Assembly (NCBI RefSeq): GCF_039954625.1
Contig: NZ_CP157199.1
Coordinates: 2,232,001 to 2,296,000, forward strand
Source of the DNA: Pontimicrobium sp. SW4
Lineage (GTDB): Bacteria > Bacteroidota > Bacteroidia > Flavobacteriales > Flavobacteriaceae
Reading direction: 5' to 3'
DNA: 64,000 nucleotides
The notes beneath the pieces were generated by a model, which worked only from the letters and a program-made list of their open reading frames with translations, was not told the DNA's origin and made no database searches. Each line of letters begins with the position of its first letter. Within the stretch, counting starts at the first letter, position 1. The position numbers and the translations under genes are program-made. Positions 25,601 through 33,746 of the stretch are shown in pieces.

Positions 25601-26925
25601 ATGATTACAAAAGGTAAGGGGTTTTTGTGATATGATGTAACTTCTGCTACGCGATACATTCCAGGATTTAAAGTATAGTTACTTGAAGTAATTGGTGATG
25701 TATTTAGTTTTGCTTCTGTAATTAAATCAAAAACATTAAAAGTAGCACTAGTATTCCCCTTAAATGTAATTGCTCCACCGCAGCCCACAGGGATATGAAT
25801 ATCTACAAAGCCTTGCTCTCCAATTGGAGACATAACGTTATACTTTTTTTGTGTCGGATTATCTTCATTACCACTACGCGCAGCTGCTAAAGTATTACCA
25901 TCGCTATCTACAAAAACTACAGTTTCAACACCATGTACATCTCTAGAAACCGATTTGGTAACTTTTAGATTATATATTGGTCCAACAGGACAGGTATCAT
26001 ATGCTGGGGCAAGTATAATACTGTTAGGTGGTGGAGGTGGTGCCATCGGGTTTTCGCCTTCTTCATTATAAGGGTCAACCGTTTCCATTGCACTCATTAA
26101 TGTATAATAACTTGTTACTCCGTTTATATGAAATTGATATACTTTACCTTGTATTAAATTAAAGCCTTCTGGGACATCAACAATAATATTATTAGAAATT
26201 ACATTTGTGCTACAAGATTTAACTGAGCATTCATAAACTCCTGCTGCTGCATTAACCGAAGCACTCGTTGGATATAAAATTGTTTCTCCATCGGGAAAAT
26301 AATCTTTCCCAAAAGCATAATACATTTCCTGTGCTGCTGGCATACTAAAAGTATATCCATTAGCCCACTGATTTACACCGCCAATATTTACTTTATTACC
26401 TCCTAAAGTTTTTAAAACTGCTCCAGGATTTAACTTACTATAAACCGTACGCGAAAATGGATGAGATGTAATGTCTTGATAAGGTTCGCTAGTATTACTA
26501 TTACTATAATACCACCCCAAGGTATTTGGCTGACTACCCACAGCGTTTGGTGCTAATAATGTTCCTGAATCATCAAAATCTGCTCTAGTATAGGGCGAGC
26601 CACTAGTGTTATTAATAAAGCTACTTAAGTAACCAAATACCGATCCCGTAGGAGCGCTTAGGGATTGAAAAGCAGGTCTCCCCTGGTAATCATAAAGTGT
26701 TTGTGAGGCCCAAATGGAATCGGTTATTATATCCCATGACTGGCTTTGTGTTGATTTTCCTAAAGTATTAAAAAAGCTAATCCCTTTTGCAACCGTGTTA
26801 CCGTTAAAATCATAACTAATATTACTAATCCAGTTCATATCATCAACAGTTGTTGGTGGGTTTTCCTGAGCGTTTAGAACGCTTAAACTTACCAAAAACA
26901 AAATGTATATATATATATGTTTCAT
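22648..26925 (-). CDS. RHS/YD-repeat protein with RHS core and unique C-terminal tip
   Basis: 1425 residues, exported (signal MKHIYIYILFLVSLSVLNAQ). N-terminal region contains Bacteroidota-type motifs such as YDYQGRPAFQS. Many YD-type repeats run from about residue 460 to 1080 (YDKAGRLTQSV, YNTLGQLLSTTSPDEG, YDIYGRVKWIV, YNSAGQLTSV, YDANGNIKTL). The RHS-associated core is about residues 1100-1201: YQLTDHLGNVRAVIS, YDYQGQEKDRETGKNAFTLRLYDARINRWIAPDP...NWLNRIDPTGG. After it comes a 224-residue tip with EVVITASRG and a Gly/Ala-rich hydrophobic end (glycine-zipper-like). By family knowledge the shell encapsulates the tip toxin. Toxin activity is not identifiable. Confidence 0.85.
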   Translation of the reverse strand: MKHIYIYILFLVSLSVLNAQENPPTTVDDMNWISNISYDFNGNTVAKGISFFNTLGKSTQSQSWDIITDSIWASQTLYDYQGRPAFQSLSAPTGSVFGYLSSFINNTSGSPYTRADFDDSGTLLAPNAVGSQPNTLGWYYSNSNTSEPYQDITSHPFSRTVYSKLNPGAVLKTLGGNKVNIGGVNQWANGYTFSMPAAQEMYYAFGKDYFPDGETILYPTSASVNAAAGVYECSVKSCSTNVISNNIIVDVPEGFNLIQGKVYQFHINGVTSYYTLMSAMETVDPYNEEGENPMAPPPPPNSIILAPAYDTCPVGPIYNLKVTKSVSRDVHGVETVVFVDSDGNTLAAARSGNEDNPTQKKYNVMSPIGEQGFVDIHIPVGCGGAITFKGNTSATFNVFDLITEAKLNTSPITSSNYTLNPGMYRVAEVTSYHKNPLPFVIINGSTIDLIDNTNQVGVSYDVNYYDYSLNFYDKAGRLTQSVQPQGFDDALTLSTSVRNHDMSSTFAYNTLGQLLSTTSPDEGAANFKYRKDGQIRFSQNVLQATNNEFSYTNYDDLGRPIESGVLSSNSFATADPDSAVLPAGTKKEQHFTIYDSHDIPAGVTPPSKTLDQALTDMGLTTLEKQQYIAKFLASNVAITYTKSPETTTTWYSYDIYGRVKWIVQYINGLGTKTIDYEYDFAKGHVTKVIYQKYNANELFIHRYNYNSAGQLTSVATSTDNTAFILQESYTYYENGALKRKELLKDAIQGTDYVYNLNGQLKAINHPSLSPTQDPGGDTDDAFGMLIDYHQNDYARTQRSNITTTPFGTDQFNGNIKTTRWNTHSNALTAPSENAYNYEYNKNNWLQAADYGENIIGNTTNTNLQANISSTAVTASGNILALEATNSITLSPGFHAQTGSGVTAKIYTLSSFDTQNTGDYDVTSITYDANGNIKTLNRNKNTESGSNAMDEFTYDYITGKNQLDYVQDAVTGTTNADDLKTQATGNYVYNSIGQLIEDHEEAVADPTNIVRYIYNTSGLVTEVSKKNVPLVKFFYNDKGHRVKKEIYTAGSLTNTDYYVRDAAGSVMAIYNGNTLKEQPIYGSSRIGVYNRQDSSTAYQLTDHLGNVRAVISKDSNNNMLMLSYTDYYPGGMAMPGRNVVGDYRYDYQGQEKDRETGKNAFTLRLYDARINRWIAPDPYGEFFSPYLAMGNNWLNRIDPTGGMTDCPDCPDPPIATILLDEVVITASRGDTWIKGAAPVAVGLEHASWVRNNFYVPNDRFYFEGFKRGELSQMEYALKRYDLQGEARSRMTRSGQAVSELAKSRRAQMQTAHDFATGKKEIRVEGKGNTNTRNFGVKGTLLKGASRATIVYGVYSTVEHIHSAEDKGLAISQEAGGWAGAWGGAKAGALIGSAFGPVGTLVGGLIGGAVGYAAGYSAGGAIYREFD

Positions 26926-26948
26926 TATAATGTGGTTTATCTTATCTG

Positions 26949-29900
26949 TTAATATGGATTGATTGGTGTTTCAAGGTTTAAGCAATCACAACTATCGTTA
27001 GAAGTCATTCCTTTATAATTATAGATGTTTTTACTAATTTTTTTAAACCCACCGTTATCCTTTCCTACAATTTCAGTATACACTGTGCATAATCTGCCAG
27101 CCAAATCATAACAATAAACAGTAGCCAGATTATTGGCACCTAAAACCGCAATCAACTCATCTGTTTCTTGATTATAGACATAACTATTCATACTTGATGC
27201 AATAGGATGCATTCTAAAATCATCAAAATAATTTCCTGTGCTATTCGTTGCTTTTACATCTAAGTTTAAATTAGTAGCAGATGTAGGTATAGTAATGTAA
27301 TAAATGTATTGCTGCCAATTGCCCGCATTTGTATCTACACCTAACATGCCTTCTGTTGCTTCGACAGTACTTCCATTAACTGTTAACTGAACCCCAGGAC
27401 TTCCTGTTACTCTATTTTTTACCCAAAAAGAAACTTTGTATTTTCCTGGTCTTAACGTATTAGTTGTTGTACTTGTGCTTACAGGTTTGTTGATTTCAAA
27501 AACCTTATCTGATGTACTAATATTTTTAACACTCCAATTACCCGTATGCGCATATTCTGATGTACGATAATTTGCTCCTAGCACTTCGCCTTCAAACATA
27601 TTACCATTATCTACATACTCTGCACCGCTATAATACATTTCGGTATATCGAGCATTACCGCTAGCAGTGACTTTACTAAAATTATCTGCCATTTTGGATG
27701 CAGCAAAATTTCCATTAATATCCACACTCTCTACTGGTGAAGACCATAAATTATATTTAGTAATTTCTGATACTTTTTGCCACTCTGTATTGGTTTGTGT
27801 TGCTCCAATACCCCAATTAAAATCATTAGCATCCACTAATTGTCCATAAGTCCCATCAGTATCTACTGCATCTTTCCAAACAAAGCTTTGGTGTTTACGC
27901 CATAGACCTCCAATAGTATTTGTTTGCCCGTTATTGGTTACATGATTCCAAGTATCATTCCATGTGCTTATATATGCATTGGTAGTTTTCCATTGCCCGC
28001 CAACCAATACACTTGAAATATTCATAGCTTCTTGGGTAAGCATGTTTTTGTTACTAGGGTTAGTTACTTTTGATCCCATGTCGGCGTATTCGGTATATGC
28101 GGGAATTCTAATATCTTGCATTTTAGTACCATCTGCCATTGTAGTCTCACTCTTTCTAAAACTACTTAACCAAGGATCTACATCTGAATATTCTATTGAA
28201 GATTTTTGACCTCCACCGGTAGTGATAGTTTTTTTAAGCATGTTGTTATACTCTGTTTTTGAAGAAATACTCAAAAGCCTTTTTTCATCATTTATAACTG
28301 TTCCATCATTGTTTGTTTTAAACACCGTTTTCATAGAGTTAAAAGTTTCTTTAACATAACCTTTATTTGGTTCTTGACTTACTAACCTTGTGCCATTGAT
28401 GTATTCGTTTTCTGTTTTAAACATGACATGTCCTTCACTGTTTAAATTCTCAATAGATTTTAATTGCCCTATTAGTGCGGAATTAATGTTAATGTCAATT
28501 TTTTTAGCCTCAACATCTCTCGAATTAACACCATTTAACCCTCCATAATCCTCTTGAACATTGGCCCAAAAAATATTATCTTCTCCAGGAGCATTAGCAT
28601 CTAAAGCCTCCATTTCTATATTAGGGTTAAAAATGTTAAATACTGGTTTTAATACATGATGTCTATATCGTGTTTTAGAATAATAATCTCCTGTATTAGA
28701 AGTTTCTTTCATGGTTACATACTCATACATCACTCCAGGAGCTGGAATCTCAGACTGATATGGCACGTATTTCAATCCGTCTACTGGAGCATAAGATGTT
28801 ATACCTGAACTTCTGTTTTCTGTTGGATGATTATAATCATAAGTAACTTTATATGTATTACCTATATCTTTGGTTCTTAACTCACTTACTCTTAAACCTC
28901 CACCATTTTCATTTTCGGGAATTTTGTTAGCTAATAGTCTATATTGCAATACATGATGGTCGTACTCACAATTTAAACCACCTCCATCTGCCTGTTCTCC
29001 TCTAACTTTATCGTTCTGGCAAACAACATGATTACATCTTGTAAACATTTTATTGAAGACTTTACTTGTGTGACTACCTGTGAGTATTGCTTGATTTTTA
29101 GGAATTGATAAGAATAACACATCATTACTTACATTAGTTACATTGACATCCAATGCATTCTCAGGTAAAATATCTATATGCCCTCTTCTTCTAATACAAT
29201 TAAGAATTCCTGAAAAATCGGCATCAATTCTAGAAATCCATAAATCCAAAGAGGTCTTCTGACCAAGATGAAAATAATCATTGAAATTAAAATCATCAGT
29301 CAAATCCATATCAGGATCTTTACCTATTTCAATTCCATAAGTACTTTGACCTGAGTTTTCATATAATTTAAAACTTAAAAACTCATTATACCAATATCTT
29401 CTTGCAAACGCTTCCATCCAATACTCATCTTCTTCATAGTCAATTTCTATTTTAGCACCTGTAGGCATGGTAATTTCTTTTAAACTCCAAGCTTTTATTT
29501 TATTATGCGTTATACCATTTTCAATTGCTTCGCCTTGTAAATAACCCCAACTATCGACAGAATTTTTTTTAACGTTTACGTAATCTCTAATGTCATCTTC
29601 GTCTGGTGAATCGCTAATAAAATTCTCTTCTAATGATATATTAGGCATATCTTCTAAATAATAATTAAATGATGTTGCTGGCATATACTCTGTACCTCCT
29701 TTTCCTTTTATTTGTACAGATTCTAAAGTCAACCTTCCATAATTACTATTAGGATTGTTAGCTATGTTTATATCCATAGATGAAGGAGAGCTTTTTGCCA
29801 ATTCATAAGAATGTTTTAACTCTACAACTTTTAAAGCATTGTTATCTATAAAAGATTGAGATACGTCATTAACATCTAGCACATCCTGTTCATTGTGTAT

Positions 29901-32438
29901 TGGATAAGTGTAATTACTACCATATAAAACAACAAAGTCATCAGATTCCCAATTAGGAATGCAAGTATCATTAGGCACATAACCTACAGGGGATAATAGT
30001 GTTCCAAGGCTTCCTACTGTGTTTTTAGAAAGGTTTTTACCCACATCTCCATCTACCAATACAATTTTAGATAGTTTTAAGGAATATTCTCTATCATATT
30101 CTACACCTCTTCTACCATCACTTCTTAGTTTATACTCTCTAACATCAATATATGGATTTGTATATTTAAGACTATTTTGATTAGAACCATGCCCTGTGTT
30201 ACCTAAGTACTTATCATTATTAGTAGTTGTTAAAGAACCGTTAGTAAAAACATTATTAATCATATTTGTTGCATTGTTGTATTGAAATTTTAAATTTTTC
30301 CCAATAGCATCAAATCGTATATCTTTAACAAAAAGAGCTGTTTTGTTTTTAGTATTTATTTTATCTAAATAGTACAGTTGTTTTCTTCCAAAAGAGTAAC
30401 CTCCTTTATCTCCCTTTTCAATATCACCTTTAATATTTGTATTATATTGATATACACGATCTTGATAAGGCGTTCTCCATACATAACCATCGCTCCATTT
30501 TCCATACTCTAACTCTACCCAATATCCATAGTCTTCCTTATTAAATGACTTTAGTGAATTATTGGTGTCTGGGTCTGGTCTATCTACATAATCTGATCCT
30601 GTTACTGCTGTTAATAACCAATGTGTAGCATATCGAGAATACTGTCTCTTTTCCGTAACATTTTGAATATTAAAAGAACTGTTTTCTTGTTTGTTTATTT
30701 GTCCTCTCTGCACTTGCTCAAAATGATATACAGGTAAAGAAAAATGGTAGGTTTTACCATCAGGTGATGTTATCATATAAGCTCCAATACCATCTGGATC
30801 AAACTTTGCTGTATTTACTCTATCTAAATCTGGAATAGTTGAAGGTGTAATTAAACCCCTTAATGCTGCATGACCGTTGGCAATTTGCGCGTTTGTAAAT
30901 ACTTCTACATAATTAGGGGATTTGGCTCTCCCGTAATATGAGTTATTATAACTGTTTGAAGTACCAGAATGATTTCCTTCGTAAATTAAATCATTGATAT
31001 CATCTGAAAGATCAATATTTGAAACAATACCATTAGCATCATTTTTTTCAATACTTGTAAATTGTCCGTCAAAATTAAAATAGAAGTCATTGTTATTATA
31101 CGCAGTACTTGTTTCGTCCAATCTACCTAATTGGCGCTTAACCTCATTTCCACTTAAACCATGATGCCAAAACACGTGAATATCATCTCCTCCCTCATTT
31201 TTAGTACGCTGTCCCTTACCAAAAATTGTAGCATTTTGAAAAACATGAGGCGTCATATTCCCCATTAAGCCTTGAGCGGCTACATTATAACTATCATAAC
31301 CCATAAAGGTAAAGTTGATGTTCTCAATAGCTTTTGAATAATCTCCTATAAAATCTTCTTCAGGCTGAGGCAGTCTTGTTGAATATGTGTCTATAGAATT
31401 TGTGCGTGTTGCGTAATCCTTAAACAATTCGTTATAATTATATACATCATAAATTAATGCACTATTATTGTTAAGACTATAATCATAATCATTTGCATAT
31501 AACGCACCCCATTCTTGATTTAAAAATCCTTTTCTAACATTGATTTTTACCTTGGTTTTTCTAAAACCAATAGTAATAGGTAAAACAATTAGTGGAACCG
31601 CAATACCTGTTGATTGTGTGTCAATACTAGCATCGCCTTGTGAAAAGCTATCACTACTCATACCAGCTCCTCCTGAATCTCCTTTAGTCCCTTTTGTTCC
31701 TCCTCCTACAGAAAAACTTCCATTTGAAGACAAAGAGCTCCCAACAAATCCATTTTCACCAACATTTACACCAGCACTTCCAGATAAACTCCATTGATTT
31801 TTTAAAGAATATGAAACACTAGCTCCTACACCAAAAGAACCAATTTGTACGCCATAGCCATATCCTAATGAAGCATCCCCAGTAGTGCTTACGCTCGCAG
31901 AAACACCTCCTTTTATCATTCCCCCTGTTGCAGCTCCAAGTCCTAAATTAGCATTGACAGAACCGGACAATCCTTGACCACCTCCCCAATTTAATCCAAC
32001 ACCTACCGAAGCAGCTCCTGGAAGCCCAACTTCAACAGTAACACCATAATAATCAGTTTCATTATAAAATGAATTAAAATTAATTCCTGTACCAGCTTTC
32101 CAATCATCAGGAGTATTAGTCACAGATCTATTAATTGCTCCTGGATTCAAATACCATCCTAAACCAGCCCATGAAGCATCCATATCCATAGTCATTCCCG
32201 CGTGGTAAGATAAGTTTACAGGAAACCCCTCAACAGACATTAATGGTAGCACATAGGATAAATCTCCCGTTGTTAAATTCACCATATCTGTAGCATCTAC
32301 AGGCTCAAAACCTGCAGCTTCTGGAGATCCTGGTCCATTATTATTCGCAAACAACTGATTTATTGGAATAATTGTTGTTAAGAAATTAAGTGTCAAGAAC
32401 ACTGCAATAACTTTATGTGAAAATTTTGTTTTCTTCAT
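26949..32438 (-). CDS. giant SpvB-like / YD-type surface protein
   Basis: About 1829 residues from the ATG at 32438 (MKKTKFSHKVIAVFLTLNFL, a signal peptide); the upstream ATG at 32471 only prefixes unlike residues. The mature N-terminus (PGSPEAAGFEPVDATDMVNL, TTGDLSYVLPLMSVEGFPV, AWLGW-like WAGLGWYLNPGAINRS) is the pattern of the SpvB/TcaC-like start of large Bacteroidota RHS relatives. Residues about 145-265 are Gly/Ser-rich and low complexity. Near residues 1640-1790 there is a carbohydrate-binding-like beta sandwich (RPGKYKVSFWVKNRVTGSPG...NYFDDFRMHP), followed by one YD repeat (YCYDLAGRLCTVY). Ends 23 bases before the RHS gene, so the two are likely made together. Confidence 0.72.
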   Translation of the reverse strand: MKKTKFSHKVIAVFLTLNFLTTIIPINQLFANNNGPGSPEAAGFEPVDATDMVNLTTGDLSYVLPLMSVEGFPVNLSYHAGMTMDMDASWAGLGWYLNPGAINRSVTNTPDDWKAGTGINFNSFYNETDYYGVTVEVGLPGAASVGVGLNWGGGQGLSGSVNANLGLGAATGGMIKGGVSASVSTTGDASLGYGYGVQIGSFGVGASVSYSLKNQWSLSGSAGVNVGENGFVGSSLSSNGSFSVGGGTKGTKGDSGGAGMSSDSFSQGDASIDTQSTGIAVPLIVLPITIGFRKTKVKINVRKGFLNQEWGALYANDYDYSLNNNSALIYDVYNYNELFKDYATRTNSIDTYSTRLPQPEEDFIGDYSKAIENINFTFMGYDSYNVAAQGLMGNMTPHVFQNATIFGKGQRTKNEGGDDIHVFWHHGLSGNEVKRQLGRLDETSTAYNNNDFYFNFDGQFTSIEKNDANGIVSNIDLSDDINDLIYEGNHSGTSNSYNNSYYGRAKSPNYVEVFTNAQIANGHAALRGLITPSTIPDLDRVNTAKFDPDGIGAYMITSPDGKTYHFSLPVYHFEQVQRGQINKQENSSFNIQNVTEKRQYSRYATHWLLTAVTGSDYVDRPDPDTNNSLKSFNKEDYGYWVELEYGKWSDGYVWRTPYQDRVYQYNTNIKGDIEKGDKGGYSFGRKQLYYLDKINTKNKTALFVKDIRFDAIGKNLKFQYNNATNMINNVFTNGSLTTTNNDKYLGNTGHGSNQNSLKYTNPYIDVREYKLRSDGRRGVEYDREYSLKLSKIVLVDGDVGKNLSKNTVGSLGTLLSPVGYVPNDTCIPNWESDDFVVLYGSNYTYPIHNEQDVLDVNDVSQSFIDNNALKVVELKHSYELAKSSPSSMDINIANNPNSNYGRLTLESVQIKGKGGTEYMPATSFNYYLEDMPNISLEENFISDSPDEDDIRDYVNVKKNSVDSWGYLQGEAIENGITHNKIKAWSLKEITMPTGAKIEIDYEEDEYWMEAFARRYWYNEFLSFKLYENSGQSTYGIEIGKDPDMDLTDDFNFNDYFHLGQKTSLDLWISRIDADFSGILNCIRRRGHIDILPENALDVNVTNVSNDVLFLSIPKNQAILTGSHTSKVFNKMFTRCNHVVCQNDKVRGEQADGGGLNCEYDHHVLQYRLLANKIPENENGGGLRVSELRTKDIGNTYKVTYDYNHPTENRSSGITSYAPVDGLKYVPYQSEIPAPGVMYEYVTMKETSNTGDYYSKTRYRHHVLKPVFNIFNPNIEMEALDANAPGEDNIFWANVQEDYGGLNGVNSRDVEAKKIDININSALIGQLKSIENLNSEGHVMFKTENEYINGTRLVSQEPNKGYVKETFNSMKTVFKTNNDGTVINDEKRLLSISSKTEYNNMLKKTITTGGGQKSSIEYSDVDPWLSSFRKSETTMADGTKMQDIRIPAYTEYADMGSKVTNPSNKNMLTQEAMNISSVLVGGQWKTTNAYISTWNDTWNHVTNNGQTNTIGGLWRKHQSFVWKDAVDTDGTYGQLVDANDFNWGIGATQTNTEWQKVSEITKYNLWSSPVESVDINGNFAASKMADNFSKVTASGNARYTEMYYSGAEYVDNGNMFEGEVLGANYRTSEYAHTGNWSVKNISTSDKVFEINKPVSTSTTTNTLRPGKYKVSFWVKNRVTGSPGVQLTVNGSTVEATEGMLGVDTNAGNWQQYIYYITIPTSATNLNLDVKATNSTGNYFDDFRMHPIASSMNSYVYNQETDELIAVLGANNLATVYCYDLAGRLCTVYTEIVGKDNGGFKKISKNIYNYKGMTSNDSCDCLNLETPINPY

Positions 32439-32445
32439 TTTTATG

Positions 32446-33102
32446 TTATTTAAATGATATTGTTGGTTCATATTTTAAAACCTCAGTTGGGATTTTAAAT
32501 TTTACTTCTCCGGTATACAGCCCTAAATCTTCTATAGAAAAATTTATATACTCTTGTTTTAATGTTTTTTCGTCTCGGGGGTAAACAAACATGATGGTGG
32601 TAGCTTTACTCATCCCGTACATACGTGGGTAAATAAAATCTACCATCTCTAAGGTGTCTTTTGTCTCGGTAAACAAGTGTACTTTAGTATCCATACCAAA
32701 AGCCAATTGGTTGACCATAGCTCCAAACTCATTTCTGTTTTTGGGAGCTACACTTAATAATTCTTGGTTGCTTTTACTCATGCTTAAATTAAAATAGAGG
32801 TACTTGCTGTACTTGTCTCGTAACTGTTTTATGCGTTCGGCATCTTGACTATCTCCTAATTCTTGTTGTACTAACAAATCTGTAGGGCGATACATTAAGG
32901 TGTAGTCTACCCCGTTTACAGTTTTGTGCTGAGTATAGCCATTGGTTTCTTCATTAAGATGTGCTAAGAGCTCTGTTTTACTATTAAATGTTTTGTTGTT
33001 GCAGCTAAAAAGAAGTAACGTAACTATAAATAGTGAGATTCCTCGTCGTTCCTTGCGTCGCTCTGTCGGAATGACATGTAATATGTTATTTAGTATTTTC
33101 AA
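32446..33102 (-). CDS. lipoprotein whose N-terminus derives from a repeat element
   Basis: 218 residues as an open frame. Residues about 9-20 (HVIPTERRKERR) are the translation of a REP-like repeat (33035-33077), directly joined to a lipoprotein signal core GISLFIVTLLLFSC with lipobox LFSC (Cys34). No in-frame Met exists between repeat and hydrophobic core, so the original start seems to have been replaced. The mature part (NEETNGYTQHKTVNGVDYTLMYRPTDLLVQQELG...YFNLSMSKSNQELLS) has no family I can name. Lies between the chaperone gene and the giant protein in unit B. Confidence 0.6.
   Translation of the reverse strand: MKILNNILHVIPTERRKERRGISLFIVTLLLFSCNNKTFNSKTELLAHLNEETNGYTQHKTVNGVDYTLMYRPTDLLVQQELGDSQDAERIKQLRDKYSKYLYFNLSMSKSNQELLSVAPKNRNEFGAMVNQLAFGMDTKVHLFTETKDTLEMVDFIYPRMYGMSKATTIMFVYPRDEKTLKQEYINFSIEDLGLYTGEVKFKIPTEVLKYEPTISFK
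33035..33077. repeat. REP-like repeat (GATTCC...GGAATGAC)
   Basis: On the plus strand GAGATTCCTCGTCGTTCC runs to CTCTGTCGGAATGACAT; ATTCC and GGAAT ends are complementary. I recall this kind of sequence as a dispersed repeat in Flavobacteriaceae genomes. It occupies the start region of the lipoprotein gene. Confidence 0.6.
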
Positions 33103-33123
33103 ATTTTATGTTTTATTAATATT

Positions 33124-33166
33124 GGTTCTCGATCTTTCGACTGTGCTCAAGGCAGGTCAATCGAAC
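33124..33166. repeat. second small repeat, GTTCTCGAT...ATCGAAC type
   Basis: GGTTCTCGAT and CAATCGAACGG are near-complementary ends around TTCGACTGTGCTCAAGGC. A related dyad is at 20568-20612. Typical dispersed repeat style; sits between the lipoprotein and the Skp-like gene. Confidence 0.5.
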
Positions 33167-33183
33167 GGACATATTTATTTACA

Positions 33184-33717
33184 TTATTTTCCTTCAAATT
33201 CTGCATTTAGTCCTTCTAATACTTTTTGTGTTAAATCTGTAGCGTCCTCGGCATACATAATATTCCCAGCGCCACTGGCACCAAAAATTATTTTATACTT
33301 ATGTTTTTTACCGTAAGTTTTTATATAATCGTTAATATCGTTAATCACCGTTTGGGTGGATTTTTTGTCTTCCTCTTGTATTTGCTTTTGTATAGCCTGT
33401 TGGTAATTATTTATTTGCTGTTGCTTATTGCCCAGTAATTCTTGCTTAAGCTGCAGCTCTTTCTTTGTCATTTTAGAGCGTTCTTTTTCGTAAGTTTTTA
33501 TTTCTTTTTGCCAATCGTTCATTAAACTATCAACATTAGCATTAAGCGTTTTTGCTTTTTCCTCGAAAGCGGCTTTTACAACTTTTGTACGGCTATAGCC
33601 ATCGAGCAGCTTATTAACATCTACATAAACCAAATCTGAGGATGATTGCGTTTTTAAAATGGTGAAAATGCTTACTATTAAAGCTATAATCGATAATGGA
33701 AGTGTCAATTTTTTCAT
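33184..33717 (-). CDS. Skp/OmpH-family periplasmic chaperone-like protein
   Basis: 177 residues. N-terminal hydrophobic signal or anchor (LPLSIIALIVSIFTILK), then the OmpH start pattern SSSDLVYVDVNKLLDGYSRTKVVKAAFEEKAKTL, a long charged coiled coil (about residues 50-120) and a C-terminal alpha/beta cap (YKIIFGASGAGNIMYAEDATDLTQKVLEGLN). Skp proteins hold unfolded outer-membrane or secreted proteins in the periplasm. Its place before the two giant genes suggests a dedicated chaperone rather than the housekeeping copy, which in this group usually sits near bamA; that is inference. Confidence 0.85.
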   Translation of the reverse strand: MKKLTLPLSIIALIVSIFTILKTQSSSDLVYVDVNKLLDGYSRTKVVKAAFEEKAKTLNANVDSLMNDWQKEIKTYEKERSKMTKKELQLKQELLGNKQQQINNYQQAIQKQIQEEDKKSTQTVINDINDYIKTYGKKHKYKIIFGASGAGNIMYAEDATDLTQKVLEGLNAEFEGK

Positions 33718-33746
33718 TTGTATACTTATTTATTCGTTGATATGAT

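Noticed and set aside
32942..33316. 124-residue frame on the plus strand
   Set aside because: It is antisense to the lipoprotein and the Skp-like gene and runs through two repeat elements; no protein features.
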